Below, one piece after another: positions 1-7,224 of a stretch of 18,020 nt of DNA. A model generated the notes under the pieces. That model ran no database searches. It was given only the letters and a program-made list of their open reading frames with translations, and was not told where the DNA came from. Origin of the DNA: Bacteroidaceae bacterium (GTDB lineage Bacteria; Bacteroidota; Bacteroidia; Bacteroidales; Bacteroidaceae); assembly GCA_016302965.1 (NCBI GenBank), contig JAEDMP010000046.1, positions 1 to 18,020 on the forward strand. The letters are read 5' to 3'. The translations under genes and the position numbers were made by a program. Numbering within the stretch: position 1 is the first letter of the stretch; each line of letters starts with the position of its first letter.

Positions 1-1259
1 GCCGAGTTGATGAAGTCCTGCACGATGAGGAAGTAGCCGGGGAAACCCATGGTCTTCATGATATGGAGCTCAAAGCGCACACGATCTTCCACTTGCTGGG
101 GCAACGGGGTCCCGTAGCGCCGTTCGGCTCCCTCGTAAGCGAGTTTGGCCAGATAGTCGGCCTCAAACTTCACGCGATAGATTTTGTCGTAACCGCCCAG
201 CTTGGCAATCTTCTGTTCCCCCTCCTCGCGGGACAGCGGGTTCTCCCCATTCTCATCCGATGTAAACTCCCTGAAGAGGTCTTCCTCGGAGAATTTCTGC
301 CGCCATTGCTCCTCGGTACCAAAGTCTTCGGGGATGGGGAAGAAAGGCATGATAGGGTCATGGTCGATGGAATACATCTCAACCTTGTCCAGCAATTCCA
401 CGGTGTTCGACAGAGCTTCGGGGATATCGGCAAAGATTTCGTTCATCTCTTCCCGGGTCTTGAACCATTCCTGTTTGGAATAGAGCATTCGGCTGGGGTC
501 GTCCAGGTCCTTACCGGTTGACAGACAGAGCAGATGGTCGTGGGCTTCGGCATTTTCCTCGTCCACGAAATGCACGTCGTTGGTACACACCAGTTTGATG
601 TCCAGTTCACGGGCTATTTCAATCAGTTCTTTGTTGGCCCGCTGCTGCAGGGGGAAGGTTTCGCGGTTGGCCCTCACCGAGGGGTCTTTCACCTCGTGGC
701 GCTGCAACTCCAGGTAATAGTCATCACCAAACAGCTGTTTATACCATCGAGCAGCCTCCCGTGCTCCCTCCAGGTCTCCGGCAAGCACCTTGGCAGGCAC
801 TTCACCTGCGATACAGGCCGAACAGACAATCAGGTCTTCATGGTATTTCTCCAGGTCTTCCCTGTCGGTACGCGGACGTCCGTAAAATCCGTCAACCCAA
901 GCATTGCTCACCAGTTTGATCAGATTCTTGTATCCATGATAGTTCTTGGCCAGCACGATCAAGTGATAGCCACCTCGGTCTCCACGGTCCTTGTTCTTGT
1001 CGGCCTTGGTCCGTCTTGCCACATACATTTCACATCCGAAAATGGGTTTGAACGGCTCAAGTCCTTCCTTCTTCCTGCCTTTGTTCACATCTGAACAATA
1101 GTCAAAGAATTCCTTGATGCCAAACATGTCTCCATGGTCGGTCACAGCCATCCCTTTCATCCCGTTGGCAATGGCCTTGTCAACCAGTTTGGAAATCTTC
1201 GATTGACCGTCCAGGATGGAATAGTATGTATGTACATGTAGGTGAACGAAATCCTGCAT
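1..1259 (-). CDS. dnaE: DNA polymerase III alpha subunit, N-terminal part (cut by window edge)
   Basis: Replicative DNA polymerase catalytic subunit. Reading leftward from the ATG at 1259, 419 codons are open to the window edge without a stop; the family is usually well over 1,100 residues, so about one third is present. The start MQDFVHLHVHTYYSILDG (HLHVHT at 6-11) and AVTDHGDMFG a little further on are the metal-site signatures of the PHP domain, which fills roughly residues 1-280. The last visible residues (GYFLIVQDFINSA) are the start of the polymerase core; the GPGRGS motif and catalytic aspartates lie outside. No ORF on the opposite strand here looks like a protein. The gene diverges from psd and has its own predicted promoter in the shared 141-base gap. 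The identification is very secure from the sequence; whether the rest of the gene is intact cannot be seen. Confidence 0.97.
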   Translation of the reverse strand, partial: MQDFVHLHVHTYYSILDGQSKISKLVDKAIANGMKGMAVTDHGDMFGIKEFFDYCSDVNKGRKKEGLEPFKPIFGCEMYVARRTKADKNKDRGDRGGYHLIVLAKNYHGYKNLIKLVSNAWVDGFYGRPRTDREDLEKYHEDLIVCSACIAGEVPAKVLAGDLEGAREAARWYKQLFGDDYYLELQRHEVKDPSVRANRETFPLQQRANKELIEIARELDIKLVCTNDVHFVDEENAEAHDHLLCLSTGKDLDDPSRMLYSKQEWFKTREEMNEIFADIPEALSNTVELLDKVEMYSIDHDPIMPFFPIPEDFGTEEQWRQKFSEEDLFREFTSDENGENPLSREEGEQKIAKLGGYDKIYRVKFEADYLAKLAYEGAERRYGTPLPQQVEDRVRFELHIMKTMGFPGYFLIVQDFINS

Positions 1260-1289
1260 ATTTTATCTCGTTTTTTGCATTTTGAGGTG

Positions 1290-1321
1290 TAAAGTTACGC
1301 CAAAAGGCTGAAACAACCAAA
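1290..1321 (-). promoter_or_regulatory. Predicted promoter of dnaE
   Basis: On the minus strand, TTTG (1318-1321) and TAACTTTA (1290-1297) are 20 bases apart, close to the Bacteroidota consensus TTTG-N19-21-TAnnTTTG with one mismatch in the last base. Transcription would begin near 1284, giving a leader of about 25 bases before the ATG at 1259. It sits back to back with the psd promoter. Confidence 0.5.
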
Positions 1322-1337
1322 AGAATCGGACAAAATG

Positions 1338-1369
1338 TTTGTCAGATACGCAAAAAAGGCGTACCTTTG
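1338..1369 (+). promoter_or_regulatory. Predicted promoter of the psd-pssA-DUF4834 operon
   Basis: TTTG (1338-1341) and TACCTTTG (1362-1369) are 20 bases apart, a perfect match to the Bacteroidota housekeeping consensus. The start of transcription is expected near 1375, about 26 bases before the psd ATG. Confidence 0.8.
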
Positions 1370-1400
1370 CAGCGAAAATCAAAACAATCAAGAATAACCC

Positions 1401-2099
1401 ATGGGAGAAAGAATTAGAAAACTGAAGAAGATACGTATCCATCATGAAGGCACAAACACGTTGGTATATAGTCTGGTGACCATCCTGGCCATCGCATACC
1501 TGCTGTGGGAATGGTGTCCGAACAAATGGCCGTTGTGTGTATTTCTGGGAATCACGCTGACCGCGTGGTTCATTGTCCTCAATTTCTACCGCTGCCCCAT
1601 CCGCTATTTCAACAAAGAGACGGAGCGCGTGGTGGTAGCCCCTGCCGATGGCAAGGTTGTAGTGATTGAGGAGGTTGAGGAGAATACCTATTTTCATGAG
1701 CGCCGACTCATGGTGTCAATTTTCATGAGCCTCTTCAATGTGCATGCCAACTGGTTTCCCGTCGATGGCAAAGTGACGTTCGTCGAGCATAAGGACGGCA
1801 ATTTCCACAAGGCTTGGCTTCCCAAGGCCAGCGAGGAGAACGAGCGTGCCGACGTGATGATTGAGACTCCGGAAGGCCACCGGGTGCTCTGCCGCCAGAT
1901 TGCAGGTGCTATGGCACGCCGTATCGTCACCTATGCCAAGCCCGACGAAGAATGCTTCATCGATGAGCACCTCGGATTCATCAAGCTGGGTTCACGCGTT
2001 GATGTGTTTCTGCCGCTGGGCTCTGAGGTGCGTGTGAAGATGGGACAGGCGACCACGGGCGACCAGACCGTCCTGGCCATCCTGCCTCCCAAGGCATAG
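1401..2099 (+). CDS. psd: Phosphatidylserine decarboxylase family protein
   Basis: Converts phosphatidylserine to phosphatidylethanolamine in the inner membrane. The 232-residue protein has two hydrophobic segments near the N-terminus (about 21-37 and 43-61), then the soluble catalytic part beginning with VVVAPADGKV (77-86). The self-cleavage site that makes the pyruvoyl group is the Gly197-Ser198 pair in IKLGSRVDVFLP, as expected for the short bacterial/archaeal-type (PSD-A) enzymes that lack the long N-terminal region of E. coli Psd. First gene of an operon with pssA, which makes its substrate; the gap to pssA is 42 bases. The ATG at 1401 follows a good promoter by about 26 bases, which supports this start. 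An archaetidylserine decarboxylase label would rest on the same family but does not fit a bacterium. Confidence 0.95.
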   Translation: MGERIRKLKKIRIHHEGTNTLVYSLVTILAIAYLLWEWCPNKWPLCVFLGITLTAWFIVLNFYRCPIRYFNKETERVVVAPADGKVVVIEEVEENTYFHERRLMVSIFMSLFNVHANWFPVDGKVTFVEHKDGNFHKAWLPKASEENERADVMIETPEGHRVLCRQIAGAMARRIVTYAKPDEECFIDEHLGFIKLGSRVDVFLPLGSEVRVKMGQATTGDQTVLAILPPKA

Positions 2100-2141
2100 C
2101 CCCCCCTTGTACATTCATTGCCGACTTATATAATTGCAGTC

Positions 2142-2831
2142 ATGATTAAAAAACATATTCCCAATACCATCACCAGTTGTAACCTCATCTCGGGTTGCAT
2201 CGCCATCTATTTCGCATTCTGTGGCGACCAAGCACTGGCCTTCCTGTTCATTGTCCTGGGTGCCGTCTTCGATTTCTTCGATGGCATGAGTGCCCGTCTG
2301 CTGGGTGTCTCCTCCCCTATCGGCAAGGAACTGGACTCATTGGCCGACGTGATGACCTTTGGTGTTGCCCCCTCGGCCATGGTTTTCTCGCTGCTGTACT
2401 TCCATCAGGCCTTGGACAAGTTGGGAGTCTGGGGCGAATACCTGCCCTTCGTGGCCTTTGTGATGGCCGCCTTCTCGGCCTTGCGCTTGGCCAAATTCAA
2501 CCTCGATGAGCGCCAGACCACCTCGTTCATCGGACTGCCCACCCCTGCCAACGCCCTCTTTTGGGCCTCGCTGATTGTGGGTTGCGAACGGCTGCTCACC
2601 ACATCCCTATGGAGTCTGGTAGCCGTGGTGGTATTGGTGTTCGTGATGTCCTATATGCTGATAGCCGAACTGCCAATGTTCGCCCTGAAATTCAAGCACT
2701 GGGGCTGGAAGGGCAACGAGGTGAAGTACATATTTGCCATCAGCAGTCTATTGCTGATCATCCTGCTGGGCACCAGCGGTTTCGCTGCCATCATCATTTG
2801 GTATATTCTTCTGTCACTGGCAGTGAAATAA
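2142..2831 (+). CDS. pssA: CDP-diacylglycerol--serine O-phosphatidyltransferase
   Basis: Integral membrane enzyme that joins serine to CDP-diacylglycerol to give phosphatidylserine, the substrate of the psd product next door. The complete CDP-alcohol phosphatidyltransferase signature DGx2ARx8Gx3Dx3D is readable: it starts at DGMSAR and ends at the aspartates of ELDSLAD, all on the cytoplasmic face of the first helices. Several hydrophobic helices follow. I chose the ATG at 2142 (MIKKHIPNTITSCN), giving 229 residues, because family members begin this way; an in-frame ATG at 2118 would add eight residues (MPTYIIAV) and cannot be excluded. Forty-two bases separate it from psd and 43 from the DUF4834 gene, with no terminator between, so the three are very probably one transcript. 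Confidence 0.95.
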   Translation: MIKKHIPNTITSCNLISGCIAIYFAFCGDQALAFLFIVLGAVFDFFDGMSARLLGVSSPIGKELDSLADVMTFGVAPSAMVFSLLYFHQALDKLGVWGEYLPFVAFVMAAFSALRLAKFNLDERQTTSFIGLPTPANALFWASLIVGCERLLTTSLWSLVAVVVLVFVMSYMLIAELPMFALKFKHWGWKGNEVKYIFAISSLLLIILLGTSGFAAIIIWYILLSLAVK

Positions 2832-2874
2832 ATCACCGGCCAGCAACATTCGGTTTGAACAAACAGCTAACGCC

Positions 2875-3264
2875 ATGTTTCTATTCAAAGGTATCCTTTT
2901 GATTGTCTTCCTCATTGTGGCAGTGGTGGTCGTCATCGCTGTGATTGTACTCAGTGTTTTGTGGAAAGGGTTCCGCTTCATGAACAGGATAAAAAATGGT
3001 GACGATGCCCGCACCAACCGCCACAACCGCGACTATACCGGCTATCGACAGCAGCAATATGGCTATCGACAGCAACAGAACACCCAACAGAATAGAAGCC
3101 AGTCACACCAGCAGGAAGACAGGGGACAAACGCAAAACCGCCAAAGCAATCAACAATACGGCAACAACCGGACAACGATTGTCGATATGCGTGACCCCCG
3201 GAAATCCCAGCGACGCATCTTCGACGACCAAGAGGGGGAATATATTGATTATACCGAGGAATAA
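2875..3264 (+). CDS. Small membrane protein of DUF4834 type
   Basis: A 129-residue protein of unknown function. It opens with one long, very hydrophobic segment (about 4-32, rich in Val and Ile) followed by a positively charged KGFRFMNRIK stretch, so the rest is likely cytoplasmic. Residues about 50-98 are low-complexity and rich in Gln, Asn and Arg, including a doubled GYRQQQ (56-61 and 63-68) encoded by a 21-base tandem repeat. The conserved-looking tail (IVDMRDPRKSQRRIF then EGEYIDYTEE) matches my recollection of the DUF4834 family in Bacteroidales; this assignment is from memory. It is the last gene of the phospholipid operon and ends just before a shared terminator. Context suggests a link to the membrane or to PE synthesis, but nothing in the sequence shows a reaction. 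Confidence 0.8.
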   Translation: MFLFKGILLIVFLIVAVVVVIAVIVLSVLWKGFRFMNRIKNGDDARTNRHNRDYTGYRQQQYGYRQQQNTQQNRSQSHQQEDRGQTQNRQSNQQYGNNRTTIVDMRDPRKSQRRIFDDQEGEYIDYTEE

Positions 3265-3271
3265 AACGTTA

Positions 3272-3306
3272 AGCGGGTCAGTGGAAACAAATGCCACCGA
3301 CCCGCT
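3272..3306. terminator. Shared hairpin terminator between the DUF4834 gene and pyrH
   Basis: AGCGGGTC (3272-3279) pairs with GACCCGCT (3299-3306), and after one mismatch GTGG (3281-3284) pairs with CCAC (3294-3297), leaving a nine-base loop. On the minus strand the hairpin is followed by TAACGTTTTAT, so it serves pyrH best; on the plus strand the following bases are only mildly T-rich. It lies exactly between two converging genes. Confidence 0.7.
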
Positions 3307-3315
3307 GATTCGTTA

Positions 3316-4026
3316 TTAGTTGTGCACCAGGGTGCCAATCTCCTCGCCGTCCATCACCTTCTTCAGATTGCCGTATACATCCATATTGAATACGTAGATG
3401 GGCAAATGATTCTCCTTGCACATGGTGGTGGCGGTCAGATCCATCACTTTCAGACCGCGGGTATAAATCTCATCATAGGTGATATCCGAGAACTTCGTGG
3501 CCGTGGGATCCTTCTCCGGGTCTGCGGTATAGATGCCGTCCACACGTGTTCCCTTGAGCATCACGTCGGCCTCAATCTCGATACCACGCAGGCTCGAGCC
3601 TGTATCTGTGGTAAAATAGGGGCTGCCTGTTCCAGCAGAGAAGATGCAGACGTAGCCTGCCTCCATGGCTTCGATGGCTTTCCACTTGGTGTAGAACTCA
3701 CCGATGGGTTCCATGCGGATGGCCGTGAGCACCTTGGTCTTCACGCCCAGGGCACCCAGAGCCGAGCTGAGGGCCAACGAATTGATAACCGTGGCACACA
3801 TGCCCATCTGATCACCCTTCACACGGTCGAATCCCTTCTGTGAACCGCTCAGGCCACGGAAGATATTGCCTCCGCCAATCACGATGCCAATCTGTACGCC
3901 CATCTCATGAACTTCTTTGATCTGACGGGCATAGTCGCCCAGACGTTCGGGGTCGATACCGAAACTCTGTTTTCCCATGAGGCTCTCGCCACTGAGTTTT
4001 AATAGTATTCTCTTAAATTTCGACAT
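3316..4026 (-). CDS. pyrH: UMP kinase
   Basis: Phosphorylates UMP to UDP with ATP, the committed step to UTP and CTP; cytoplasmic and normally essential. The 236-residue protein shows the amino-acid-kinase fold signatures: KLSGES (10-15), IVIGGGNIFRG (about 48-58), the QMGMCATVINSLAL helix and the TGSPYFTTDT nucleotide-binding segment. Full length for the family. It is downstream of birA with only 12 bases between, so it is very probably transcribed with birA, and ends nine bases from a hairpin terminator. In many bacteria pyrH sits next to tsf/frr; here it is paired with birA instead. Confidence 0.97.
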   Translation of the reverse strand: MSKFKRILLKLSGESLMGKQSFGIDPERLGDYARQIKEVHEMGVQIGIVIGGGNIFRGLSGSQKGFDRVKGDQMGMCATVINSLALSSALGALGVKTKVLTAIRMEPIGEFYTKWKAIEAMEAGYVCIFSAGTGSPYFTTDTGSSLRGIEIEADVMLKGTRVDGIYTADPEKDPTATKFSDITYDEIYTRGLKVMDLTATTMCKENHLPIYVFNMDVYGNLKKVMDGEEIGTLVHN

Positions 4027-4038
4027 AATGGATATGTA

Positions 4039-4779
4039 TTAGGATATAAAGATATATGAAACTTCCTTGAACGCATATCTCCGTTCACCGCCTTTGCGGT
4101 CGCGCAGCGTCAGATGTCCCGTCGGCTCCACATCCACCAGTTCGGCCTCAAAGTAGCCCTTGCAGTCCCGATAGGCATGGAATCCTGTGCGTCGGTACAG
4201 GTGCTTCCGATAGGCATCCACCAGCTGTTCTGCATCAGTATTCATGACATGCAGCTGCTGCCCGAAGGCATCCAATAGCTGTATGAGCAGAGGCTTCAAG
4301 GCCAGTGTTCTCCCCAGAATCTGACACAAGGAAACGGGATTCGGCGCATCACTGCGAAACAGCGTCTGGTTGACATTGAGCCCGATACCGAGAATACACT
4401 CGCGCAACTCCCCACCCTGCAACCGGTTTTCAATCAGGATGCCACAGAGTTTACGGTCATCATAGTAAATGTCATTGGGCCATTTCACGTGGATATGTCC
4501 CGGTGCCATGGGATCCAACACCTGCCAGATAGCCTGCGAGATGGCCATCGAGATCAGGAACTGTCGGGAGGGAGCCAAGGTTCTCGGCTGGATGCGGATG
4601 GAGAAAAGCAGGTTCTTGCCCTGTTCACTCTCCCAATGGTTGCCCGCCTGTCCTCTTCCGGCTGTCTGATGGTCGGCCACAACCACAAGCATCGGTGCCT
4701 CCTCCCCGTCAGCCACTTTCCGTAGATAGCTGTTGGTGGAGTCGGTTTCGTCAATATGGATGATTTTCGGTTGTTGCAT
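4039..4779 (-). CDS. birA: Biotin--[acetyl-CoA-carboxylase] ligase
   Basis: Activates biotin to biotinyl-AMP and attaches it to the carrier lysine of biotin-dependent carboxylases. Visible motifs: ETDSTNSYL (11-19), the biotin loop GRGQ (41-44) and KWPND (99-103). The protein is 246 residues and begins directly with the catalytic domain; there is no N-terminal helix-turn-helix, so it is a ligase only and not a repressor of biotin genes. I chose ATG 4779 (MQQPKII); a longer frame exists back to 4893, but it runs through the birA promoter and the tadA start, so it is not used. First gene of a two-gene unit with pyrH. Confidence 0.95.
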   Translation of the reverse strand: MQQPKIIHIDETDSTNSYLRKVADGEEAPMLVVVADHQTAGRGQAGNHWESEQGKNLLFSIRIQPRTLAPSRQFLISMAISQAIWQVLDPMAPGHIHVKWPNDIYYDDRKLCGILIENRLQGGELRECILGIGLNVNQTLFRSDAPNPVSLCQILGRTLALKPLLIQLLDAFGQQLHVMNTDAEQLVDAYRKHLYRRTGFHAYRDCKGYFEAELVDVEPTGHLTLRDRKGGERRYAFKEVSYIFIS

Positions 4780-4803
4780 CTTCTGTTTTTCTTCTGTTAG
4801 ATG

Positions 4804-4834
4804 CAAAAGTACAATTTTTCCGTCATTAATCAAA
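4804..4834 (-). promoter_or_regulatory. Predicted promoter of birA-pyrH
   Basis: On the minus strand TTTG (4831-4834) and TACTTTTG (4804-4811) are 19 bases apart, a full match to the Bacteroidota consensus. Transcription would start near 4798, about 19 bases before the birA ATG at 4779, which supports that start. Confidence 0.8.
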
Positions 4835-4844
4835 GAAAAAAGTG

Positions 4845-4852
4845 TAAATTTG
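4845..4852 (+). promoter_or_regulatory. Predicted -7 element of tadA
   Basis: TAAATTTG matches the TAnnTTTG element. I could not find a TTTG box 19-21 bases upstream, so this is a half-site. If used, transcription starts near 4858, which is after the ATG at 4854 and before the ATG at 4875. Confidence 0.5.
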
Positions 4853-4874
4853 CATGCAAAAAGCCAAAGAAGAG

Positions 4875-5309
4875 ATGACAAAAGACGAATCATTTATGCA
4901 GAAAGCCTTGGCCGAAGCCCAGATAGCGCTTCAGGAAGGCGAGATTCCCATCGGTGCTGTTGTAGTATGCCGCGACCGTATCATCGCCCGCGCCCACAAT
5001 CAGACCGAAACCCTCCATGACGTGACGGCCCATGCAGAAATGCTGGCCATCACCTCGGCATCCAATCTGTTGGGAGGGAAATACCTGCCTGAGTGTACCC
5101 TGTATGTCACCGTCGAACCCTGTGTGATGTGTGCCGGTGCACTGGGCTGGTCGCAGATGTCGCGCATCGTCTACGGTGCTTCCGACGAGAAAAGAGGCTT
5201 CAGCCGCTACGCTCCCAAGGCTCTCCATCCGAAAGCGACGGTGACGGCCGGGGTTCTCGAAGCAGAGTGCGCCCAACTGATGAAGGAGTTCTTCAAACAA
5301 AAACGTTGA
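4875..5309 (+). CDS. tadA: tRNA adenosine(34) deaminase
   Basis: Deaminates A34 to inosine in the anticodon of tRNA-Arg(ACG), a zinc enzyme of the cytidine-deaminase fold. The zinc site is complete: HAE (53-55, with the proton-shuttling Glu55) and PCVMC (82-86, Cys83 and Cys86). Length of 144 residues is normal. The frame is open from an ATG at 4854, but a TAAATTTG promoter element ends at 4852, so that ATG would lie upstream of the transcription start; ATG 4875 (MTKDESFMQ) is preferred, and ATG 4896 is a shorter alternative. It diverges from birA and its stop codon lies inside a shared terminator hairpin. A guanine or cytidine deaminase is possible on fold alone, but the motif spacing fits TadA best. 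Confidence 0.92.
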   Translation: MTKDESFMQKALAEAQIALQEGEIPIGAVVVCRDRIIARAHNQTETLHDVTAHAEMLAITSASNLLGGKYLPECTLYVTVEPCVMCAGALGWSQMSRIVYGASDEKRGFSRYAPKALHPKATVTAGVLEAECAQLMKEFFKQKR

Positions 5310-5336
5310 GCGAAGCCTCTCCGGCTCCGCCCAACG
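5304..5336. terminator. Shared hairpin terminator between tadA and the 5345-5923 gene
   Basis: A 14-base stem (5304-5317 with 5323-5336) around the five-base loop TCTCC. In minus-strand RNA all 14 positions pair (two are G-U), followed by a T-rich stretch; in plus-strand RNA the same two positions are A-C mismatches, followed by CTTTTGTTTT. It therefore works in both directions but looks stronger for the minus-strand operon. The tadA stop codon (5307-5309) is inside the stem. Confidence 0.75.
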
Positions 5337-5344
5337 CTTTTGTT

Positions 5345-5923
5345 TTACAGTCCGGCATCCCGGCTGGCACCCATCTCGAATGGGTTATAGTTATCATCGT
5401 AGTTGTCAAGGACATCCTGCGTAGGCTTACCTCCCAGCACACGGTTTCCATAGTCCTTGCGCATGGGTTCCGAGCGGAGGATATAGTCCATCTGTGTGAC
5501 GGTGGGAATCACCAGCCCCAAGAATCCGAAAGCCACTCTCACGCCATCGGGTCTTCCCAAGTGGTGGATGCGTGCCGTGGTATAGAAGGTATGGCGATAA
5601 ATCCGGACTTGGTTCATCTGCTTGAACACTTTCACCTGATCGGTCTTCACGGCAGCCGTGTCGAGCGTACTGATCATCGCCGTCATGTTTCTCACCACGT
5701 CATCGCTGTTGTCCTGGAAACCTGCAATATTGGCCAGGATACAGAGGGTCACCGCATTGTTCACCTCGCGCTCCATCCGTTCCTGCGAAGGCACGGTCAG
5801 GATGGCCACCAGGATGAGTGCCAGGGCGACACCTCCCAATTTGAGTGATTTACCGAGACAGCCTCGCTTGAGGCTGCTTCTGTTTTTGTCTCTTACGTAG
5901 GTTCCTCTATCTATCTGACTCAT
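5345..5923 (-). CDS. Hypothetical protein with one membrane segment
   Basis: A 192-residue protein I do not recognise. It has a basic N-terminus (residues 1-28, with KNRSSLKRG), one hydrophobic segment at about 29-44 (LGGVALALILVAILTV), then VPSQERMEREVNNAV and a mostly helical remainder, so the C-terminal part is probably outside the inner membrane. The short pattern after the helix faintly recalls DUF4359-type proteins, but I would not assign it. It is the last gene of the long minus-strand run, 28 bases after folE, and ends at a hairpin terminator. No cysteine pair or catalytic motif stands out. Confidence 0.8.
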   Translation of the reverse strand: MSQIDRGTYVRDKNRSSLKRGCLGKSLKLGGVALALILVAILTVPSQERMEREVNNAVTLCILANIAGFQDNSDDVVRNMTAMISTLDTAAVKTDQVKVFKQMNQVRIYRHTFYTTARIHHLGRPDGVRVAFGFLGLVIPTVTQMDYILRSEPMRKDYGNRVLGGKPTQDVLDNYDDNYNPFEMGASRDAGL

Positions 5924-5951
5924 GGTTCGTCTGTTCTTGTTTTAGGTCGTT

Positions 5952-6557
5952 CTATCCCTTGGAATGGATAAGATTCATGAATTCTTGTCTCGTCTTTGCC
6001 TGGTTGAAGGCACCGCTGAAGTCACTGGTGGTTGTGATGGAGTTCTGCTTCTCTACACCCCTCATCTGCATGCACATGTGCTTGGCTTCCACCACCACCA
6101 TCACGCCGAGGGGGTGAAGCGTCTGCTCGATACATTCTTTGATTTGCAGTGTCATGCGTTCCTGCACCTGCAGCCGGTGGGAGAAGATATCCACCACTCT
6201 GGCAATCTTGCTCAGTCCGGTAATATATCCATTGGGGATGTAAGCCACGTGCACCTTTCCATAGAAGGGAAGGATATGATGCTCGCAGAGCGAGAAGAAA
6301 TCAATGTCTTTGACGATGACCATCTGGCTGTAGTCTTCCTTGAAGAGTGCGTCGGTAAGCACCTTCTTGGCATCCATTTCATAGCCCCGTGTGAGCACTT
6401 TCATGGCCTTGGCCACTCTCATCGGCGTTTTGAGCAATCCCTCTCTGCCGGCATCTTCTCCGAGCAGTCTGAGAATCTCGCGGTAGTGGTGTGCCAATTG
6501 CTGTATCTGTTCGCGGTTGTCGTTGTTTTCGTTTTGAGGTTCGTTGTTGAATGTCAT
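5952..6557 (-). CDS. folE: GTP cyclohydrolase I
   Basis: Converts GTP to 7,8-dihydroneopterin triphosphate, the first step of folate (and related pterin or queuosine) synthesis. The zinc ligands are all visible: Cys91 and His94 in SLCEHHILPF, and Cys162 in KHMCMQMRG. The QER motif (132-134) and the RGVEKQNS segment are also typical. The 201-residue length is normal for the homodecameric bacterial enzyme; the first 20 residues are Asn/Glu-rich and probably flexible. It follows the SPOR-domain gene after 49 bases with no clear promoter in the gap. Confidence 0.97.
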   Translation of the reverse strand: MTFNNEPQNENNDNREQIQQLAHHYREILRLLGEDAGREGLLKTPMRVAKAMKVLTRGYEMDAKKVLTDALFKEDYSQMVIVKDIDFFSLCEHHILPFYGKVHVAYIPNGYITGLSKIARVVDIFSHRLQVQERMTLQIKECIEQTLHPLGVMVVVEAKHMCMQMRGVEKQNSITTTSDFSGAFNQAKTRQEFMNLIHSKG

Positions 6558-6606
6558 CGCTGTATCCGGATAATCATACGTTTGCCATATAGGTCAAATG
6601 CACGAA

Positions 6607-7221
6607 TTAATATTGTACACTAATTTTTCCTTTGACGATAGCCGCCTGTTTATAGCCGGCGTTCTTCACCTCCACCAGCATGGAGTGTGCCTCCTCGTAG
6701 GTGCGGTAGTTGCCCATTCTGCAGATCCATCTGGGCGAATAGAAATGGACATAGACCGGTTCTGTGGGGAAAAGCGCCTTGATGTCATTTCCCGTTCGCT
6801 CGGCCTGTTGTTTGTCATTGCGGGTATTCCCTCCTGCAAATACCTGCACGCGGTATCCGTCCACCTTATAGCTGTTGCGCATCACCTTCTTGCGCATCTC
6901 CGGTGTAACCGTTTCCTGGGTCTGTCCTGGCTGTTCTGGAGCGGTCGTCGTGGCCGAGGGCTTCGCGGGGGTCGCAGGCTGTGACGGTTTGGCAGGAGTG
7001 GAAGGGTTGTCCGGTTGTCCGGTCTTCGAGCCACGGGGCGTAGCGACCGGCTGTATACTCTTGCCGTTGACCAGTTCGTTGATGTCCTTGCTCTGGTTCA
7101 CGTGCACAGAACCTTGCCCGGCTACACTGTTCTGCAGTCGGTCAAGGAATTGTTGCGCCTGCCCTCTCTGTGGTATACAGAAGAGGCAGGCCAACAAAAA
7201 GATGATTTCAAATCTGTTCAT
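6607..7221 (-). CDS. Secreted SPOR-domain protein
   Basis: A 204-residue envelope protein that probably binds denuded peptidoglycan glycan strands, as SPOR domains do at division sites. It has a signal peptide (1-22, cleavage likely after GQA), a spacer, a Pro/Thr/Ala-rich linker (about 59-102, with repeated TPAKPS units), and a SPOR domain at about 121-200 starting GYRVQVFAGGNTRNDKQQA and including WICRMGNYRTYEEA. The ATG at 7221 is three bases past the tpiA stop, so the two are closely coupled. No lipobox is seen, so it is predicted to be periplasmic rather than anchored. Confidence 0.9.
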   Translation of the reverse strand: MNRFEIIFLLACLFCIPQRGQAQQFLDRLQNSVAGQGSVHVNQSKDINELVNGKSIQPVATPRGSKTGQPDNPSTPAKPSQPATPAKPSATTTAPEQPGQTQETVTPEMRKKVMRNSYKVDGYRVQVFAGGNTRNDKQQAERTGNDIKALFPTEPVYVHFYSPRWICRMGNYRTYEEAHSMLVEVKNAGYKQAAIVKGKISVQY

Positions 7222-7224
7222 AGA

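Noticed and set aside
534..1094. 186-residue plus-strand frame
   Set aside because: It lies antisense to dnaE, has no protein-like motif, and the minus strand encodes clear PHP-domain sequence through the same bases.
3272..3280. AGCGGGTCA shared with the 3' end of tRNA-Lys
   Set aside because: Nine bases in common inside a terminator stem; no integrase or longer repeat, so not an attachment site.
4780..4893. Extended N-terminus of birA
   Set aside because: The extra 38 codons contain the birA promoter itself and overlap the tadA start.
6563..6572. Palindrome TATCCGGATA upstream of folE
   Set aside because: Ten bases, one copy, no promoter box at the right distance; not enough for an operator.
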